This document shows positions 48,214-59,278 of a DNA stretch of 64,000 nucleotides, one piece after another (position 1 is the first letter of the stretch; every line of letters begins with the position of its first letter). A model generated the notes under the pieces. That model did no database searches. It saw only the letters and a program-made list of their open reading frames with translations, and had not been told where the DNA came from. The DNA comes from Mycolicibacterium phlei (GTDB taxonomy: Bacteria > Actinomycetota > Actinomycetes > Mycobacteriales > Mycobacteriaceae), in assembly GCF_001583415.1 (NCBI RefSeq), contig NZ_CP014475.1, positions 2,728,001 through 2,792,000 of the forward strand, given 5' to 3'. The position numbers and the translations under genes were made by a program.

Positions 48214-49710
48214 TCAGGTGGTGAGCTGTTCGACCAGCTCGGCGGCGCTGTCCACCGAGTCCAGCAGGGCTCCGACGTGGGCTTTGCTGCCCCGGAGCGG
48301 CTCCAGCGTCGGGATCCGCACCAGCGAGTCGCCACCGAGATCGAAAATCACCGAATCCCAGCTGGCGGCCGCGATGTCGGCGCCGAACCGGCGCAGGCAC
48401 TCGCCGCGGAAGTACGCGCGGGTGTCGGTGGGCGGGTTGTCGACGGCGTCGAGCACCTGCTGCTCGGTGACCAGCCGGCGCATCGACCCGCGCGCCACCA
48501 GCCGGTTGTACAGGCCCTTGTCCAGGCGCACATCGGAGTACTGCAGGTCGATCAGCTGCAGCCGCGGCGCCGACCAGGCCAGGTTCTCGCGCTGCCGGAA
48601 CCCCTCCAACAGCCGCAGTTTCGCCGGCCAGTCCAGGATCTCGGCACACTCCATCGGGTCGCGCTCGAGCAGGTCGAGCACCTCGGCCCAGGTCTCCAGA
48701 ATGTGGGTGGCACGCGGATCGGGATCGCGGCTGTCCACCAGCTTGGCCACCCGGTCCAGGTAGATGCGCTGCAGCGCCAGACCGGTCAGCTCGCGGCCGT
48801 CGGCCAGGGCGACGGTGGCGCGCAGCGACGGGTCGCGGCTGATCACGTGCACGGCGTGCACCGGCCGGGCCAGCGCGAGGTCGCTGAGGTCGACCCCCTC
48901 CTCGATGAGGTCCAACACCAGCGCGGTGGTGCCCAGCTTGAGGTAGGTCGACGTCTCCGCCAGGTTGGCGTCGCCGATGATGACATGCAGCCGGCGGTAC
49001 TTGTCGGCGTCGGCGTGCGGCTCGTCGCGGGTGTTGATGATGCCGCGTTTGAGCGTGGTCTCCAGGCCGACCTCGACCTCGATGTAGTCGGCGCGCTGGG
49101 ACAGCTGGAAGCCGGCCTCATCGCCGGAGGGGCCGATGCCGACACGCCCGGAGCCGGTGACCACCTGCCGCGACACCAGGAACGGTGTCAGCCCGGCGAT
49201 CACCGCGGAGAACGGCGTCTGCCGCGACATCAGGTAGTTCTCGTGCGACCCGTAGGAGGCACCCTTGCCGTCGACGTTGTTCTTGTACAGCTGCAGCTTC
49301 ACCGCGCCGGGCACGCTGGCCACGTGGCGGGCGGCGGCCTCCATCACCCGTTCGCCGGCCTTGTCCCAGATCACCGCGTCCAGCGGGTCGGTGGTCTCGG
49401 GGGCGGAGTACTCCGGGTGGGCGTGGTCGACGTAGAGCCGGGCGCCGTTGGTCAGGATCATGTTGGCCGCGCCGACCTCGTCGGCGTCCACCACCGGCGG
49501 CGGTCCGGACGACCGGCTCAGGTCGAATCCGCGGGCGTCACGCAGCGGCGACTCCACCTCGTAGTCCCAGCGGGTGCGCTTGGCGCGCTGGATCCCGGCG
49601 GCCGCGGCGTACGCGAGGACCGCCTGGGTGGACGTCAGGATCGGATTCGCGGTCGGATCGGACGGTGACGAGATCCCGTATTCGACCTCGGTTCCGATAA
49701 TCCGTTGCAT
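48214..49710 (-). CDS. dop: Deamidase/depupylase of Pup, Dop
   Basis: 498-aa PafA paralogue. [20 protein letters not shown], the Dop-loop region after residue ~40, [20 protein letters not shown] with the catalytic Asp segment, and [23 protein letters not shown] 49710 lies 7 nt after TAGGCT (49718-49723, minus strand): leaderless, so dop has its own promoter upstream of pup-prcBA. Confidence 0.96.
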   Translation of the reverse strand: MQRIIGTEVEYGISSPSDPTANPILTSTQAVLAYAAAAGIQRAKRTRWDYEVESPLRDARGFDLSRSSGPPPVVDADEVGAANMILTNGARLYVDHAHPEYSAPETTDPLDAVIWDKAGERVMEAAARHVASVPGAVKLQLYKNNVDGKGASYGSHENYLMSRQTPFSAVIAGLTPFLVSRQVVTGSGRVGIGPSGDEAGFQLSQRADYIEVEVGLETTLKRGIINTRDEPHADADKYRRLHVIIGDANLAETSTYLKLGTTALVLDLIEEGVDLSDLALARPVHAVHVISRDPSLRATVALADGRELTGLALQRIYLDRVAKLVDSRDPDPRATHILETWAEVLDLLERDPMECAEILDWPAKLRLLEGFRQRENLAWSAPRLQLIDLQYSDVRLDKGLYNRLVARGSMRRLVTEQQVLDAVDNPPTDTRAYFRGECLRRFGADIAAASWDSVIFDLGGDSLVRIPTLEPLRGSKAHVGALLDSVDSAAELVEQLTT

Positions 49711-49782
49711 AGCGCCAAGCCTAGGTGACGTCGCATCACGGTCTGCGCGGTGGCGGCGCTCACAGTCGCTCACAATGGGCGA

Positions 49783-50937
49783 ATGGCGAAATCAGGGCCG
49801 ATCACCCCCGCCGTGCGGCAGGCCGCCGACAGGTGGTTTCTGTCGCACGGGCTGCCCGCGGTGCTGCGGCCGGGCCGACTGGTGCGACGGTTGTGGCCGC
49901 GCTCGTCGCCGGCGCTGGCCGCATTCGCGGTGCTGATGGCCAACACGATCGGCGTCGTGCTGATCACCGGCAAGCACGCGATCGACATCGACGGCCAGCC
50001 CACCCGCGGCGAGTGGTTCGTGCTGGCGATGCTGGTGCTGGTGCTGCCGGTGGCCTGCCTGGTCGGCTGGTGGGTGTCGCGCCTGGGCGCACCGGGCCGC
50101 CACATCGCGGCGGGCGTGTCGGTCGTCGTCGCGCTGCTGGGCGCGTTCTTCGGCGGACCGAGCCCGCACCTGGTGACCAATCTGGTCATCGTGGTGGTGG
50201 CGATCGCGATCATGTTGGGGCTCACCGCATCCGGGATCGGATCGATCCTCGGCTGGGCGGCGCACACGACGCTGTCGCATCTGTCCGATGCCGGGTCACT
50301 GCTGCTGCGGGCGCTGCCGGTGCTGCTGCTGACGTTCCTGGTGTTCTTCAACTCGCCGGTGTGGCTGATGGCGGCGACGATCTCGCGGCCCCGGCTGTGG
50401 CTGGCGCTGTGCTTTCTCGGGCTGATCGCCGCGGCGTTCGTCGCGTCGGTGACCGTGGACCGGATGCGGCCGATGGTGGACACCGGCGAGCCCGACGCGC
50501 GCCATGTCGCCGGCCTGGAGGGCACCCCGTTCGCGGCGATGCCCGATCCGCCCGACGTCAAACCGCTCAGCCGCGCCGAGCGGGCGAACGTGTACTTCGT
50601 GCTGGCCGTCTCCCAGCTCGCGCACATCCTGGTGGTCGCGGTGGTGACGGCGATGCTGTTCCTGGTGCTGGGGCTGATCCTGCTGTCCCCGGAGCTGCTG
50701 GCGGCGTGGACGCGCAACGGCGCCCCCGACGGGCAGTTCCTCGGGATGACGCTTCCGGTGCCCGACGCGCTGATCCAGGTGACGTTGTTCCTCGGCGGGC
50801 TGACGTTCATGTACGTCAGCGCCAAGGCGGTCGGCGACAGCACCTATCGCGAGCAGTTCACCGCCCCGCTGATCGATGATCTGCGGTTCACGCTGACCGC
50901 GCGCAACCGCTACCGGGCCGCGGTACCCGCCCGGTGA
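49783..50937 (+). CDS. Rv2113-like membrane protein, paralogue 1
   Basis: 384-aa integral membrane protein. Soluble N-terminus ([20 protein letters not shown]) then about six to eight hydrophobic segments. CACAAT lies 6 nt before ATG 49783. Divergent from dop. Function unknown. Confidence 0.8.
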   Translation: MAKSGPITPAVRQAADRWFLSHGLPAVLRPGRLVRRLWPRSSPALAAFAVLMANTIGVVLITGKHAIDIDGQPTRGEWFVLAMLVLVLPVACLVGWWVSRLGAPGRHIAAGVSVVVALLGAFFGGPSPHLVTNLVIVVVAIAIMLGLTASGIGSILGWAAHTTLSHLSDAGSLLLRALPVLLLTFLVFFNSPVWLMAATISRPRLWLALCFLGLIAAAFVASVTVDRMRPMVDTGEPDARHVAGLEGTPFAAMPDPPDVKPLSRAERANVYFVLAVSQLAHILVVAVVTAMLFLVLGLILLSPELLAAWTRNGAPDGQFLGMTLPVPDALIQVTLFLGGLTFMYVSAKAVGDSTYREQFTAPLIDDLRFTLTARNRYRAAVPAR

Positions 50938-52088
50938 GCGCGCAGATGCAGCAGGTGCACGAGTGGTTCCTGCACCGCGGGCTGCCGCTGGTGCTGACCC
51001 GCCGGGTGCGCTCCGGTTCACTGATCGAGCGGTCCGCCCCGATGGTCAGCGCGCTGGGCGCGATCGTCGCGCTGACCATGCTGCTGGCGAACCTCACCGG
51101 CGGCGACGTCGATGTCCGGTACGTGCTGCGGCTGGTGGTGCTGACCGCGCTGCTGGTGGCGGCGCCGTTCGGGCTGCACCTGCTGCACCGGATCGGCACC
51201 ACGCTCAGCGAGGCGGGCAGGCGGACCTCGGCGCTGATCGTCATGGCGCTGTTCGTGTTCGGGCTGCCGTTCGCCGACAGCGGGTTCTCCGGTATCGCGG
51301 CGGCCGAGGCGGCGGCGTTCGCGCTCGTCGCGCTGCTGGCGGTGTGGCTGACCTACCTGGGAATCGGGTCGATCGTTCTGTGGGCGTTCCGGTTCGCGTG
51401 GGTGCAGCTCGGCGCGCTGGGCAACCTGATGAGCCGCGCGCTGCCGCTGCTGATGCTCACGGTGGTGGTGTACTTCACCGGCGAGCTGTGGCAGCTGGCG
51501 GCCCGGATGACGCGGCAACGACTCTGGGAGACAATCGGTTTCCTCGCCGCGGTGGCGTTGCTGTTCATGGTGTCGACGGTGCGCGACGAGATCAGGGCGG
51601 TGCGGGAGGACCGCGCCGAACGTCACGACCCCGCCAGGCTGCTGGCCGGCACTCCCCTGGCCCCGGCGGCGCGCGACGACGTGCCGCGCACCCCGCTGTC
51701 GGTGGCTGAGCAGATCAATGTCGTTGCCGTGATCGTGGTTTCGCAGGCGATTCAGGTGGTGTTCTTCACCACGGGCCTGTTCGTGTTCTTCCTCGCGCTG
51801 GGCATCGTGGCGATCCCCGACGACGTCGCGGTGCTGTGGTCATCGGAGACCTCCTGCACAGACGGTGAACCCCCTTGTCCGGGAACGTGGTTCGGCGTGC
51901 ACGTGCCGGTTCCGCAGACGATTGTGCACGTGTCGCTGTTCGTGGCGGTGCTGTCGGGGCTGTACTTCACCGTCAGCACCAGCGTGGACCCGATGTACCG
52001 GGAGCGGTTCTTCGACCCGCTGATCGCCGACGTCGCGGTCAGCCTGGCCGGCCGGGACGCCTATCTGGCGCTCGAATCCCGCCACTGA
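50934..52088 (+). CDS. Rv2113-like membrane protein, paralogue 2
   Basis: 384-aa, same length and layout as its upstream neighbour: MQQVHEWFLHRGLPLVLTRR parallels [13 protein letters not shown], both are followed by paired membrane helices and end with a THV-type strand and MYRERFFDPLIADVAVSLAG versus [23 protein letters not shown] 50934 overlaps the first gene's stop. A tandem duplication. Confidence 0.8.
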   Translation: MSAQMQQVHEWFLHRGLPLVLTRRVRSGSLIERSAPMVSALGAIVALTMLLANLTGGDVDVRYVLRLVVLTALLVAAPFGLHLLHRIGTTLSEAGRRTSALIVMALFVFGLPFADSGFSGIAAAEAAAFALVALLAVWLTYLGIGSIVLWAFRFAWVQLGALGNLMSRALPLLMLTVVVYFTGELWQLAARMTRQRLWETIGFLAAVALLFMVSTVRDEIRAVREDRAERHDPARLLAGTPLAPAARDDVPRTPLSVAEQINVVAVIVVSQAIQVVFFTTGLFVFFLALGIVAIPDDVAVLWSSETSCTDGEPPCPGTWFGVHVPVPQTIVHVSLFVAVLSGLYFTVSTSVDPMYRERFFDPLIADVAVSLAGRDAYLALESRH

Positions 52089-52251
52089 TTGCGACAGCCA
52101 ATTCCGCCGTCCGTGGTGCGAAATCCGCAGAACACGCCGCGGCCAGCGCGAGAGTAGTGACCAGATCGCCAGCGCGGCACCGGATCCAGGTTAATGAGAC
52201 AATGTCGGTTACAACCTCGCGCGCGATCAGGGACAGGAGCTGAGGCCCCAA

Positions 52252-52812
52252 GTGACGACACAGGCGGAGCGCACTGCGACGACGAAGGCGGCGCTCATGA
52301 AGGCGGCGCTGACGATCGCCGCCACCGAGGGCATCAGGAATGTCACGCACCGCAAAGTCGCTACCACCGCCAAGGTCTCGCTGGGTACCGCGAGCTATCA
52401 CTATGAGAGTCTCGACGACCTGCTGCTGGAGGCCTTCGACCGCTACATCGACGACTCCCGCGACCGCTACGAGCACGGCGTCAGCAGCGCCCGCAGCCCC
52501 GAGGAGCTCGCCGACGCGTTGATCGAGATGGTCAACCGGCATCACGCCAACGCGCTCGACGCGGTGCTGATGTACGAGCTCTACGCGCAGGGGTTCCGCG
52601 ACCCGCGCTACCGGGCGCTGATCCAGCGGTGGTCGCGGGCCACCAAGACCGCGGTCGAACACCTCTACTCCCCCGACATGGCGGTGCGGCTGGAGGCCGT
52701 CGTCGAGGGTGTCCTCTTCCAGCGTCTGCTCGGCGATTCCTCGATGTCGGACCGGCAGTTCCGCGATCTGCTGCTGTGCATCCTCAAAGAGGAGACCCCG
52801 CGGCCGCAGTAA
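52252..52812 (+). CDS. TetR family transcriptional regulator
   Basis: 186-aa. HTH: ALMKAALTIAATEGIRNVTH, RKVATTAKVSLGTASYHYES. GTG 52252 preceded by GGAGCTGAGG. Convergent with the isomerase/dehydrogenase/permease/aminotransferase genes and probably their regulator (inference). Confidence 0.88.
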   Translation: MTTQAERTATTKAALMKAALTIAATEGIRNVTHRKVATTAKVSLGTASYHYESLDDLLLEAFDRYIDDSRDRYEHGVSSARSPEELADALIEMVNRHHANALDAVLMYELYAQGFRDPRYRALIQRWSRATKTAVEHLYSPDMAVRLEAVVEGVLFQRLLGDSSMSDRQFRDLLLCILKEETPRPQ

Positions 52813-52830
52813 ACCGCGACCGCGGGGTCT
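52793..52830. terminator. Hairpin between convergent genes
   Basis: AGACCCCGCGG (52793-52803) pairs perfectly with CCGCGGGGTCT (52820-52830); 16-nt loop contains the TetR stop codon. No U-tract, common in mycobacteria. Confidence 0.55.
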
Positions 52831-52844
52831 GCCCCGTCGATCCG

Positions 52845-53714
52845 TCAGAGCTTCGCGCCCAGGCCCATCACCCCGTCGACGAGCCGTCGCGCCAGCCGCG
52901 CCCCGGCGGCCACGTCGCCACCCAGTGCGTTGGAGCGCAGTGTGAACGACTCGAATTCGACGGCCATCGCCCCGGCGTAGCCGATCTCGTCGAGGGCCCG
53001 CAAGATCCCGGACCAGTCGGCGCGGCCCTCACCCGGCAGCAGGAAGCAGAACTCCTGCCCGTCCATCCCCGGTGTTCCGAACGCGTCCTTGAGATGGACG
53101 TGCCCGATCCGCGACGCCCACGCCCGGATCATGGCCGGCACGTCATCACCGGTCATCACGAAGTGGCTGGGATCAATCGTCACCGCGAGTTCGTCGCCGA
53201 GTCGGGCCAGCGCGTACTCGGCCCAGTACCGGTCGGCGGCCAGGGTGCCCCAGCACGGCTCCAGGCACAGCCTGACGCCGACACGGTTCGCGGTCAGCAG
53301 CGCCCGGTCCAGCGCCTTGATCGCCAGATCCCAACAGCCGGACTCCGACAGCGTCTCCCCCGGCCGCTCCCAGCCGGGCACCCACCGGTTCGGCCCGGTC
53401 ACCACACCGGCGGTCGGAATGCCCGCCGCCGCAGCGGCTTCCAGCGCCCGTTCGGTGATCTGGACCCGCTCCTCCCAGAGCTCGGGGTCGGAGGTCACGT
53501 AGTCCTGGTGGATCATCAGCTGCGGGCAGGCCAGCCCGGCCGTCTCGGCCAGGCCGACCAGCTCCCGCAGCGCACCGGGTGCCTCGTTCAGCGGGTCGAA
53601 CTGCTCGAGTGTCCAGTCGATTCCGGTGTACCCGGCGTCGGCCAGCGTCTCGACCAGCTGCTGCGGGTCCATACCCTCCACATCGGCGGCGATGTAGCTG
53701 ATGACGCGGTTCAT
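52845..53714 (-). CDS. Sugar phosphate isomerase/epimerase (xylose-isomerase-like TIM barrel)
   Basis: 289-aa AP_endonuc_2-type barrel. Metal ligand segments: LCLEPCWGTL (Glu), TIDPSHFVMTGDD (Asp, His), GHVHLKDAFG (His) and AVEFESF (Glu). Overlaps the start of the adjacent dehydrogenase gene, so acts with it, likely on a polyol or sugar. Substrate unknown. Confidence 0.83.
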   Translation of the reverse strand: MNRVISYIAADVEGMDPQQLVETLADAGYTGIDWTLEQFDPLNEAPGALRELVGLAETAGLACPQLMIHQDYVTSDPELWEERVQITERALEAAAAAGIPTAGVVTGPNRWVPGWERPGETLSESGCWDLAIKALDRALLTANRVGVRLCLEPCWGTLAADRYWAEYALARLGDELAVTIDPSHFVMTGDDVPAMIRAWASRIGHVHLKDAFGTPGMDGQEFCFLLPGEGRADWSGILRALDEIGYAGAMAVEFESFTLRSNALGGDVAAGARLARRLVDGVMGLGAKL

Positions 53715-54685
53715 CCGGCGTACGCCATCTCGATGAGCTCGACCACGCGCTTACCGTCCTCCAGCGACACCAGCGGTTGGGTGCCGGCGCGGATGGCGTC
53801 GACGAACGCCTGGATCGACGTGGCCACCGAGTCCGCCCAGTCCCCACCCGGAACCCGCACGTCGCGCCAGGCCCCGTCGTAGTGCCGCAGCGCGGGCCCG
53901 GTGCGGTAGCTCTCGAAGTCGGCTTCGACACCCGAGATGTACAGCGCTCCTTCGGTTCCCACGATCTCGACGGCGTCGTCGAACATCTTGGCGGGGCCGT
54001 GGTAGTTGGCGTCGATGACGCCGAGGGCGCCGTTGGCGAAGCGCAGCGAGACCACTGCCTGGTCCTCGCCCTCGTTGCGGGGCTTGTCGGTGATCGCCGA
54101 GACCTCGGCGATCTCCCCGAACAGGTGGCGGGCCAGGTAGAACCGGTGCACCCCGGCGTCGAACAGGATGCCGCCGCCGGCGACCGCCGGGTCGGTCCGC
54201 CAGCCCGGGTACTTGCCGCCGATGGCCAGCCGCAGCCGCAACTGCACCGGGCGGCCGATGGCACCGGAGTCGATCATCTCCTTGGCCCGGACGTGGGCAG
54301 GGAAGAACAGCTGGTTGTGCTGCACCCCCACCACGACCGATGACGACTGCGCTGCCGCCTGGATCTCCTCGCACTCGGCGGTGGTGATGGCCAGCGGCTT
54401 CTCGATCAGGACATGCTTGCCGGCGTTGATGGCGTCCAGGGCGACTTTCTTGTGCAGCGAGTGCGGCAGGCAGACGCTGACGATCTCGACCTGCGGATCG
54501 GCGAGCAGGTCGTGGTAGTCGCCGTACCCCCGTGCGCCGTACTCGGCACTCGAGGACGACACGAGTTCCGGATTGAGGTCGGCCACCGCGACAGGGCGGG
54601 CCCCACCCGCGCGGGCGAACCCGCGCAGGTGGAACTGCCCGATCTCACCGAGACCGATGACGCCGACCCCGATTTCGTCACGCAC
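53711..54685 (-). CDS. Gfo/Idh/MocA-family NAD(P)-dependent oxidoreductase
   Basis: 324-aa. Rossmann VGVIGLGEIGQFHLRGFARA, the EKP motif (HVLIEKPLAITTAE) and GGILFDAGVHRFYLARHLFG with the catalytic His. Overlaps the permease remnant upstream and the isomerase downstream. Confidence 0.9.
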   Translation of the reverse strand: MRDEIGVGVIGLGEIGQFHLRGFARAGGARPVAVADLNPELVSSSSAEYGARGYGDYHDLLADPQVEIVSVCLPHSLHKKVALDAINAGKHVLIEKPLAITTAECEEIQAAAQSSSVVVGVQHNQLFFPAHVRAKEMIDSGAIGRPVQLRLRLAIGGKYPGWRTDPAVAGGGILFDAGVHRFYLARHLFGEIAEVSAITDKPRNEGEDQAVVSLRFANGALGVIDANYHGPAKMFDDAVEIVGTEGALYISGVEADFESYRTGPALRHYDGAWRDVRVPGGDWADSVATSIQAFVDAIRAGTQPLVSLEDGKRVVELIEMAYAG

Positions 54686-55652
54686 GGGCCGACACCTCTT
54701 CGGTCACCTCGGTCACCGGCACCTTCGCCTTGCCTGACTTCAGCGCCCACCACGCGTAGCCGGTGAGTGCCGCGCCCATCCCCAGGGCGATCGCGAAATA
54801 TCCGATGATGTAGTGGTTTTCGGCCGGGGTCAGATACAGGGTGACCACCGCCATCGCCCACAGGAAGCCGATGCTGGCCACCGGCACCAGGGCCTTGCCC
54901 AGGCCGAAGTAGCCGGCGCCCTTCGGGGGCTCCGGGATCCGGCCCATCTTGTGGCCGACGATCACGCCGAGCATCGTCAGCGCGTACGTCAGGTAGTACG
55001 CGATGACCGCCATCGAGGTGATGCGGAAGATGTTGCCCGCGCCGACGACCTGCACGGCCAGGCACATCAGCCACAGCGCGATGCTGGCGTTGACCGGCGT
55101 CTGCCAGCCGGGGCTGACCTTGCCGAACTTCTCGCTGAACGGCAGCAGACCGTCGCGCGAGACCGAGTAGACGAGCCGGGTCGCCACCGCGACGTTGGCG
55201 ACGATGCAGCCCAGCAGCGAGGCGTAGGCGATGAGTTCGAGGATCACCGCGGTGACGCGCTCGAAGTGCGACTCGACGATCCAGAACATCATGTTCGGGT
55301 GCTCGAGGGCGTCGGGCACCGAGGTCGGGATGGCGGCGATGAAGATGGCCATCACGATCAGGCCGGCCGCGGCGCAGACGGCGACGGCGCGGAACATCGC
55401 GCGCGGCGCGGACCGCCGCGGATCCTTGGTCTCCTCGGCGAGGTCGGCCGAGGCCTCCCAGCCCATCAGTGAGAAGATCGGCGCGGTGGCGGCGAACACG
55501 TAGTCCTGCCACGGGATCGCGATGCTGTTGTCACCGTTGACGCCGTGGTTGTCGACCAGCAGGCCGAATCCGCCGCTCTTGAAGAAGAACAGCACGCCGC
55601 CGAGCAGGAGCAGCGCGACCGCGGCGGTGAAGACGATCTCGACGATCGCCAC
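54678..55652 (-). pseudogene. Amino acid permease (APC type), N-terminus deleted
   Basis: Frame gives 324 residues, beginning GVAIVEIVFTAAVALLLLGG and holding about eight membrane segments, including APIFSLMGWEASADLAEETK, the APC transporter motif. The usual ~500-residue protein has roughly 170-190 more N-terminal residues. Immediately upstream is an aminotransferase in another frame. GTG 55652 could in principle start a shorter protein, but a working transporter is unlikely. Confidence 0.82.
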
Positions 55653-55653
55653 G

Positions 55654-56605
55654 CCGCGACGGGATGGCCGATCTCGGTGAAGCCGTACTCCCAGGCGGCC
55701 AGCTGGCTGAACTGTTCGTTGGCCAGCACCCCCGACATCGGGAAGCCGCCGCCGAAGGCCTTGCCCAGCACGATGATGTCGGGCTCCACGCCGTAGTGCT
55801 GCACGGCGAAGAACTCACCGCAGCGGCCCCATGCGGTCTGCACCTCATCGACGATCATCGCCGCGCCCTGGCGGGTGCAGATCTCGCGGATCTCCTGCAG
55901 GTAGCCCTCCGGTGAGGGCACCATGCCACCGTTGGCCTGGTAGGCCTCGACGATGACGCCGGCGACGCCGCCCTCGGAGCCTTCGACGATCATCCTCTCG
56001 ACGAATCGGGCGCAGAACAGGTCACAGCTGTCGGGGGTGCGCTCGAACGGGCAGCGGTAGCAGTTGTAGTTGGGCACGCGGATCTGGCGCGTGGTGTAGC
56101 GCTCGAGGCCCTTCTTGGCGCCCTCGTACATGCTCGGATAGGTGTAGGACAACGCCAGGGTCGCGAAGGTGCGTCCGTGATAGGCCTGGAACAGGCAGAC
56201 GAACTCGTCCTTGCCGGTCGAGCGCATGGCCAGGTGCATCGCGCCCTCGACGGCGTCGGATCCGGAGAGGCCGAACAGCAACTTGCTCATGCCGGGCGCC
56301 ATCTCGACGACCTTCTCCGCCAGCAGCGCCCGCGGTTCGGCGTTGTACATCGGGGCGATAAAGTCCGAGCGCATGATCTGCGCGATCGCGGCCTCGGCGA
56401 CCTCGGGGTTGCGGTAGCCGAGGTTGACGACCCACTCCCCGGAGATGCCGTCCAGGTACTCCTTGCCGGCCGCATCGGTGACCCGGAAGCCCTGTGCATC
56501 GGCGATGACCATGGGCTCGTCGCCCATCGGCTTGATCTGATACTTATCAGTTGCAGCGTTCAGTTTTTCTTGCGAATCAGCTGACTGGCTCGATATTTCC
56601 TGCAT
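55654..56605 (-). pseudogene. Class III aminotransferase, C-terminus deleted
   Basis: About 317 residues of a PLP aminotransferase: NLGYRNPEVAEAAIAQIMRS, QAYHGRTFATLALSYTYPSM, IVDEVQTAWGRCGEFFAVQH (PLP Asp) and IIVLGKAFGGGFP (PLP Lys). Homology stops at GFTEIGHPVA; the frame runs on out of frame through the permease to 55466. The missing ~130 residues include much of the small domain. An unusual CPFERTPDSCDLFC cysteine cluster is present near residues 185-200. Confidence 0.85.
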
Positions 56606-56738
56606 GAACTTTTTCTACAACTGTTCAGGTTACGGTCAGCTGCAGTCGTGTTTCGGCGGCGTTAATACCGCCCGGATGCGTCGCGGATCACCCTGACGGG
56701 CCGGCGTTCTCCGGCAACACAAACCTGTCCCACAACAC

Positions 56739-56775
56739 AACTCGGCCGCCCGACGGATGGTCGGACGGCCGAGTT
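56739..56775. terminator. Strong hairpin downstream of mpa
   Basis: 16-bp arms AACTCGGCCGCCCGAC / GTCGGACGGCCGAGTT with one mismatch around a 5-nt loop, 15 bp past the mpa stop. Likely terminates mpa; a GGGTTTT tail lies on the + strand side. Confidence 0.75.
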
Positions 56776-56789
56776 GGGTTTTCCGGAGG

Positions 56790-58628
56790 TTACAGGTACT
56801 GGCCGAGATTGCTCTCGGTGTCGATCGCCCGTGAGGCGCTCGACGTCTTGCCGGTGACGAGCGTGCGGATGTAGACGATCCGCTCGCCCTTCTTGCCCGA
56901 GATCCGCGCCCAGTCATCCGGATTGGTGGTGTTGGGCAGGTCCTCGTTCTCGGCGAACTCGTCGACGATCGAGTCCAGCAGGTGCTGGATGCGCAGACCG
57001 GGCTGCCCGGTCTCCAGCACCGACTTGATCGCGTACTTCTTGGCCCGGTCGACGACGTTCTGGATCATCGCGCCGGAGTTGAAGTCCTTGAAGTACATGA
57101 CCTCTTTGTCGCCGTTGGCGTAGGTCACCTCGAGGAAGCGGTTTTCGTCGATCTCGGCGTACATCCGCTCGACGACCTTCTGGATCATGCCCTTGATGCA
57201 GGCCTCGCGGTCGCCGTTGAACTCGGCGAGATCGTCGGCGTGCACCGGCAGGTCCGGCGTCAAGTACTTGCTGAAGATGTCCTGCGCCGCCTCGGCGTCC
57301 GGCCGCTCGATCTTGATCTTGACGTCCAAACGGCCGGGCCGCAGGATCGCCGGGTCGATCATGTCCTCGCGGTTGGAGGCGCCGATGACGATGACGTTCT
57401 CCAGGCCCTCGACACCGTCGATCTCACTGAGCAGCTGCGGCACGACCGTGGTCTCCACGTCCGAGCTCACCCCGGTGCCGCGGGTGCGGAAGATCGAGTC
57501 CATCTCGTCGAAGAACACGATCACCGGGGTGCCCTCGGAGGCCTTCTCGCGGGCCCGCTGGAAGATCAGCCGGATGTGACGCTCGGTCTCACCGACGAAC
57601 TTGTTCAGCAGCTCCGGGCCCTTGATGTTGAGGAAGTAGCTCTTGGCCTCCTTGGCGTCGTCGCCGCGCACCTCGGCCATCTTCTTGGCCAGCGAGTTGG
57701 CCACCGCCTTGGCGATCAGCGTCTTACCGCAGCCGGGCGGACCGTAGAGCAGCACGCCCTTGGGCGGCCGCAGCGAGTACTCCCGGTAGAGCTCCTTGTG
57801 CAGGAACGGCAGCTCGACGGCGTCGCGGATCTGCTCGATCTGCCGGCCGAGGCCACCGATGTCGTTGTAGCTGACGTCGGGCACCTCTTCGAGGACCAGG
57901 TCCTCGACCTCGGCCTTGGGGATCCGCTCGAACGCGTACCCGGCCTTGGTGTCGACCAGCAGCGAGTCGCCGGGCCGCAGCTTGCGCGGCCGCTTGTCGC
58001 CGAGGTCGTCGTCGTAGCCCTCGGGCAGGTCCTCGGCGGCCACCAGTGGTTCGGCCAGCCAGACGATGCGTTCCTCGTCGGCGTGCCCGACCACCAGGGC
58101 CCGCTGGCCGTCGGCGAGGATCTCGCGCAGCGTGCTGATCTCGCCGACCGCCTCGAACTTGCCGGCCTCCACAACCGTCAGCGCCTCGTTGAGGCGGACC
58201 GTCTGCCCCTGCTTGAGGGTCTTGGTGTCGATGTTCGGCGACACCGTCAACCGCATCTTGCGGCCGGAGGTGAACACGTCGACGGTGTCGTCGTCGTGCA
58301 CCTCGAGCAGCACGCCGTACCCGCTCGGCGGCTGACCGAGCCGGTCGACCTCCTCGCGGAGCGCGAGCAACTGCTGACGGGCTTCCTTGAGCGTCTCCAT
58401 CAGCTTGGCGTTGCGCGCGGCCAGCGAATCGATGCGGGCCTCGAGTTGATGCACATCCCGGGCGCTTCGCATACCGCTGTTCGGACCGACAGCATTCTCC
58501 AGCTGTTCGCGGAGCCGGGCCGCCTCGCGGCGCAGCTCCTCGAGTTCGGTCGCGTCGTCGTCGGACATACCGGACCCAGTAGTGTCGAAGCCCTCCGAGA
58601 AGGCTCCGGAACGCTCTGACTCACTCAT
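56790..58628 (-). CDS. mpa: Proteasomal ATPase Mpa (ARC)
   Basis: 612-aa AAA+ unfoldase. N-terminal coiled coil ([38 protein letters not shown]) that captures Pup, interdomain OB folds, Walker A GPPGCGKT (~296-303), Walker [11 protein letters not shown], and C-terminal GQYL that docks on the 20S alpha ring. ATG 58628 follows GGGGAGGGG. Confidence 0.96.
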   Translation of the reverse strand: MSESERSGAFSEGFDTTGSGMSDDDATELEELRREAARLREQLENAVGPNSGMRSARDVHQLEARIDSLAARNAKLMETLKEARQQLLALREEVDRLGQPPSGYGVLLEVHDDDTVDVFTSGRKMRLTVSPNIDTKTLKQGQTVRLNEALTVVEAGKFEAVGEISTLREILADGQRALVVGHADEERIVWLAEPLVAAEDLPEGYDDDLGDKRPRKLRPGDSLLVDTKAGYAFERIPKAEVEDLVLEEVPDVSYNDIGGLGRQIEQIRDAVELPFLHKELYREYSLRPPKGVLLYGPPGCGKTLIAKAVANSLAKKMAEVRGDDAKEAKSYFLNIKGPELLNKFVGETERHIRLIFQRAREKASEGTPVIVFFDEMDSIFRTRGTGVSSDVETTVVPQLLSEIDGVEGLENVIVIGASNREDMIDPAILRPGRLDVKIKIERPDAEAAQDIFSKYLTPDLPVHADDLAEFNGDREACIKGMIQKVVERMYAEIDENRFLEVTYANGDKEVMYFKDFNSGAMIQNVVDRAKKYAIKSVLETGQPGLRIQHLLDSIVDEFAENEDLPNTTNPDDWARISGKKGERIVYIRTLVTGKTSSASRAIDTESNLGQYL

Positions 58629-58773
58629 ATTGCGCCCCTCCCCGCACCGAGAGTTGGTGCAGTAACAACTTCAACGCTACCGGCGATTCAGGGTTTGTGT
58701 GCGGTCTAGCAATTCGACACACCCGCACCGCTGTTAACCTCTCTGCTGAGCTGGTCCGATCGAAAGGAAAATC

Positions 58774-59271
58774 GTGACCCTGAAATCCCTCGTTACCGGC
58801 GTGGCGGCACTGGCTGTCGCCGGCGGTGTCGCGGCAGGTGTGACGTATCTTGCATCGCCCACGTCCACGATGAGCCAGGCCCCCGAGATCGTTCCGGTGG
58901 TCTGGGACGTCCCGATGCCGGCGGCGCCGGCTCCGGAGCTCGAAGGGCCGCTGCTGCAGACGCTGCAGGCGCTGGGCGGGCCGGGTCTGTCGGCGAGCAA
59001 GGCACCTTACGTGCAGGGCGGTATCGGCCGGTTCGAGAGCAAACTCGCCGACAGCAAGCTGCGCGCGGCGCAGGCCGAAGGCAAGTTCCCGCTGTCGTTC
59101 ACCGTGGCCAACATCGACGCCAACGGTCCGATCGTCACCGCAGATGTGACCGCGACGGCCGCCACCGGCGGTACCGCCAGCCAGAACATCCAGTTCGTCG
59201 CGGGCCCGAGCCCGACCGGCTGGCAGATGTCCAAGGCGTCGCTGATGGCGCTGCTGTCCGCCGTCGGTTAG
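58774..59271 (+). CDS. Secreted MTB12/CFP-2-like antigen
   Basis: 165-aa exported protein: MTLKSLVTGVAALAVAGGVA signal peptide, AGVTYL, proline/alanine-rich linker, then VQGGIGRFESKLADSKLRAA...FPLSFTVANI and GWQMSKASLMALLSAVG, matching the low-molecular-weight antigen MTB12 pattern. GTG 58774 with GAAAGGAAAA upstream. Divergent from mpa. Confidence 0.78.
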   Translation: MTLKSLVTGVAALAVAGGVAAGVTYLASPTSTMSQAPEIVPVVWDVPMPAAPAPELEGPLLQTLQALGGPGLSASKAPYVQGGIGRFESKLADSKLRAAQAEGKFPLSFTVANIDANGPIVTADVTATAATGGTASQNIQFVAGPSPTGWQMSKASLMALLSAVG

Positions 59272-59278
59272 GAGACCG

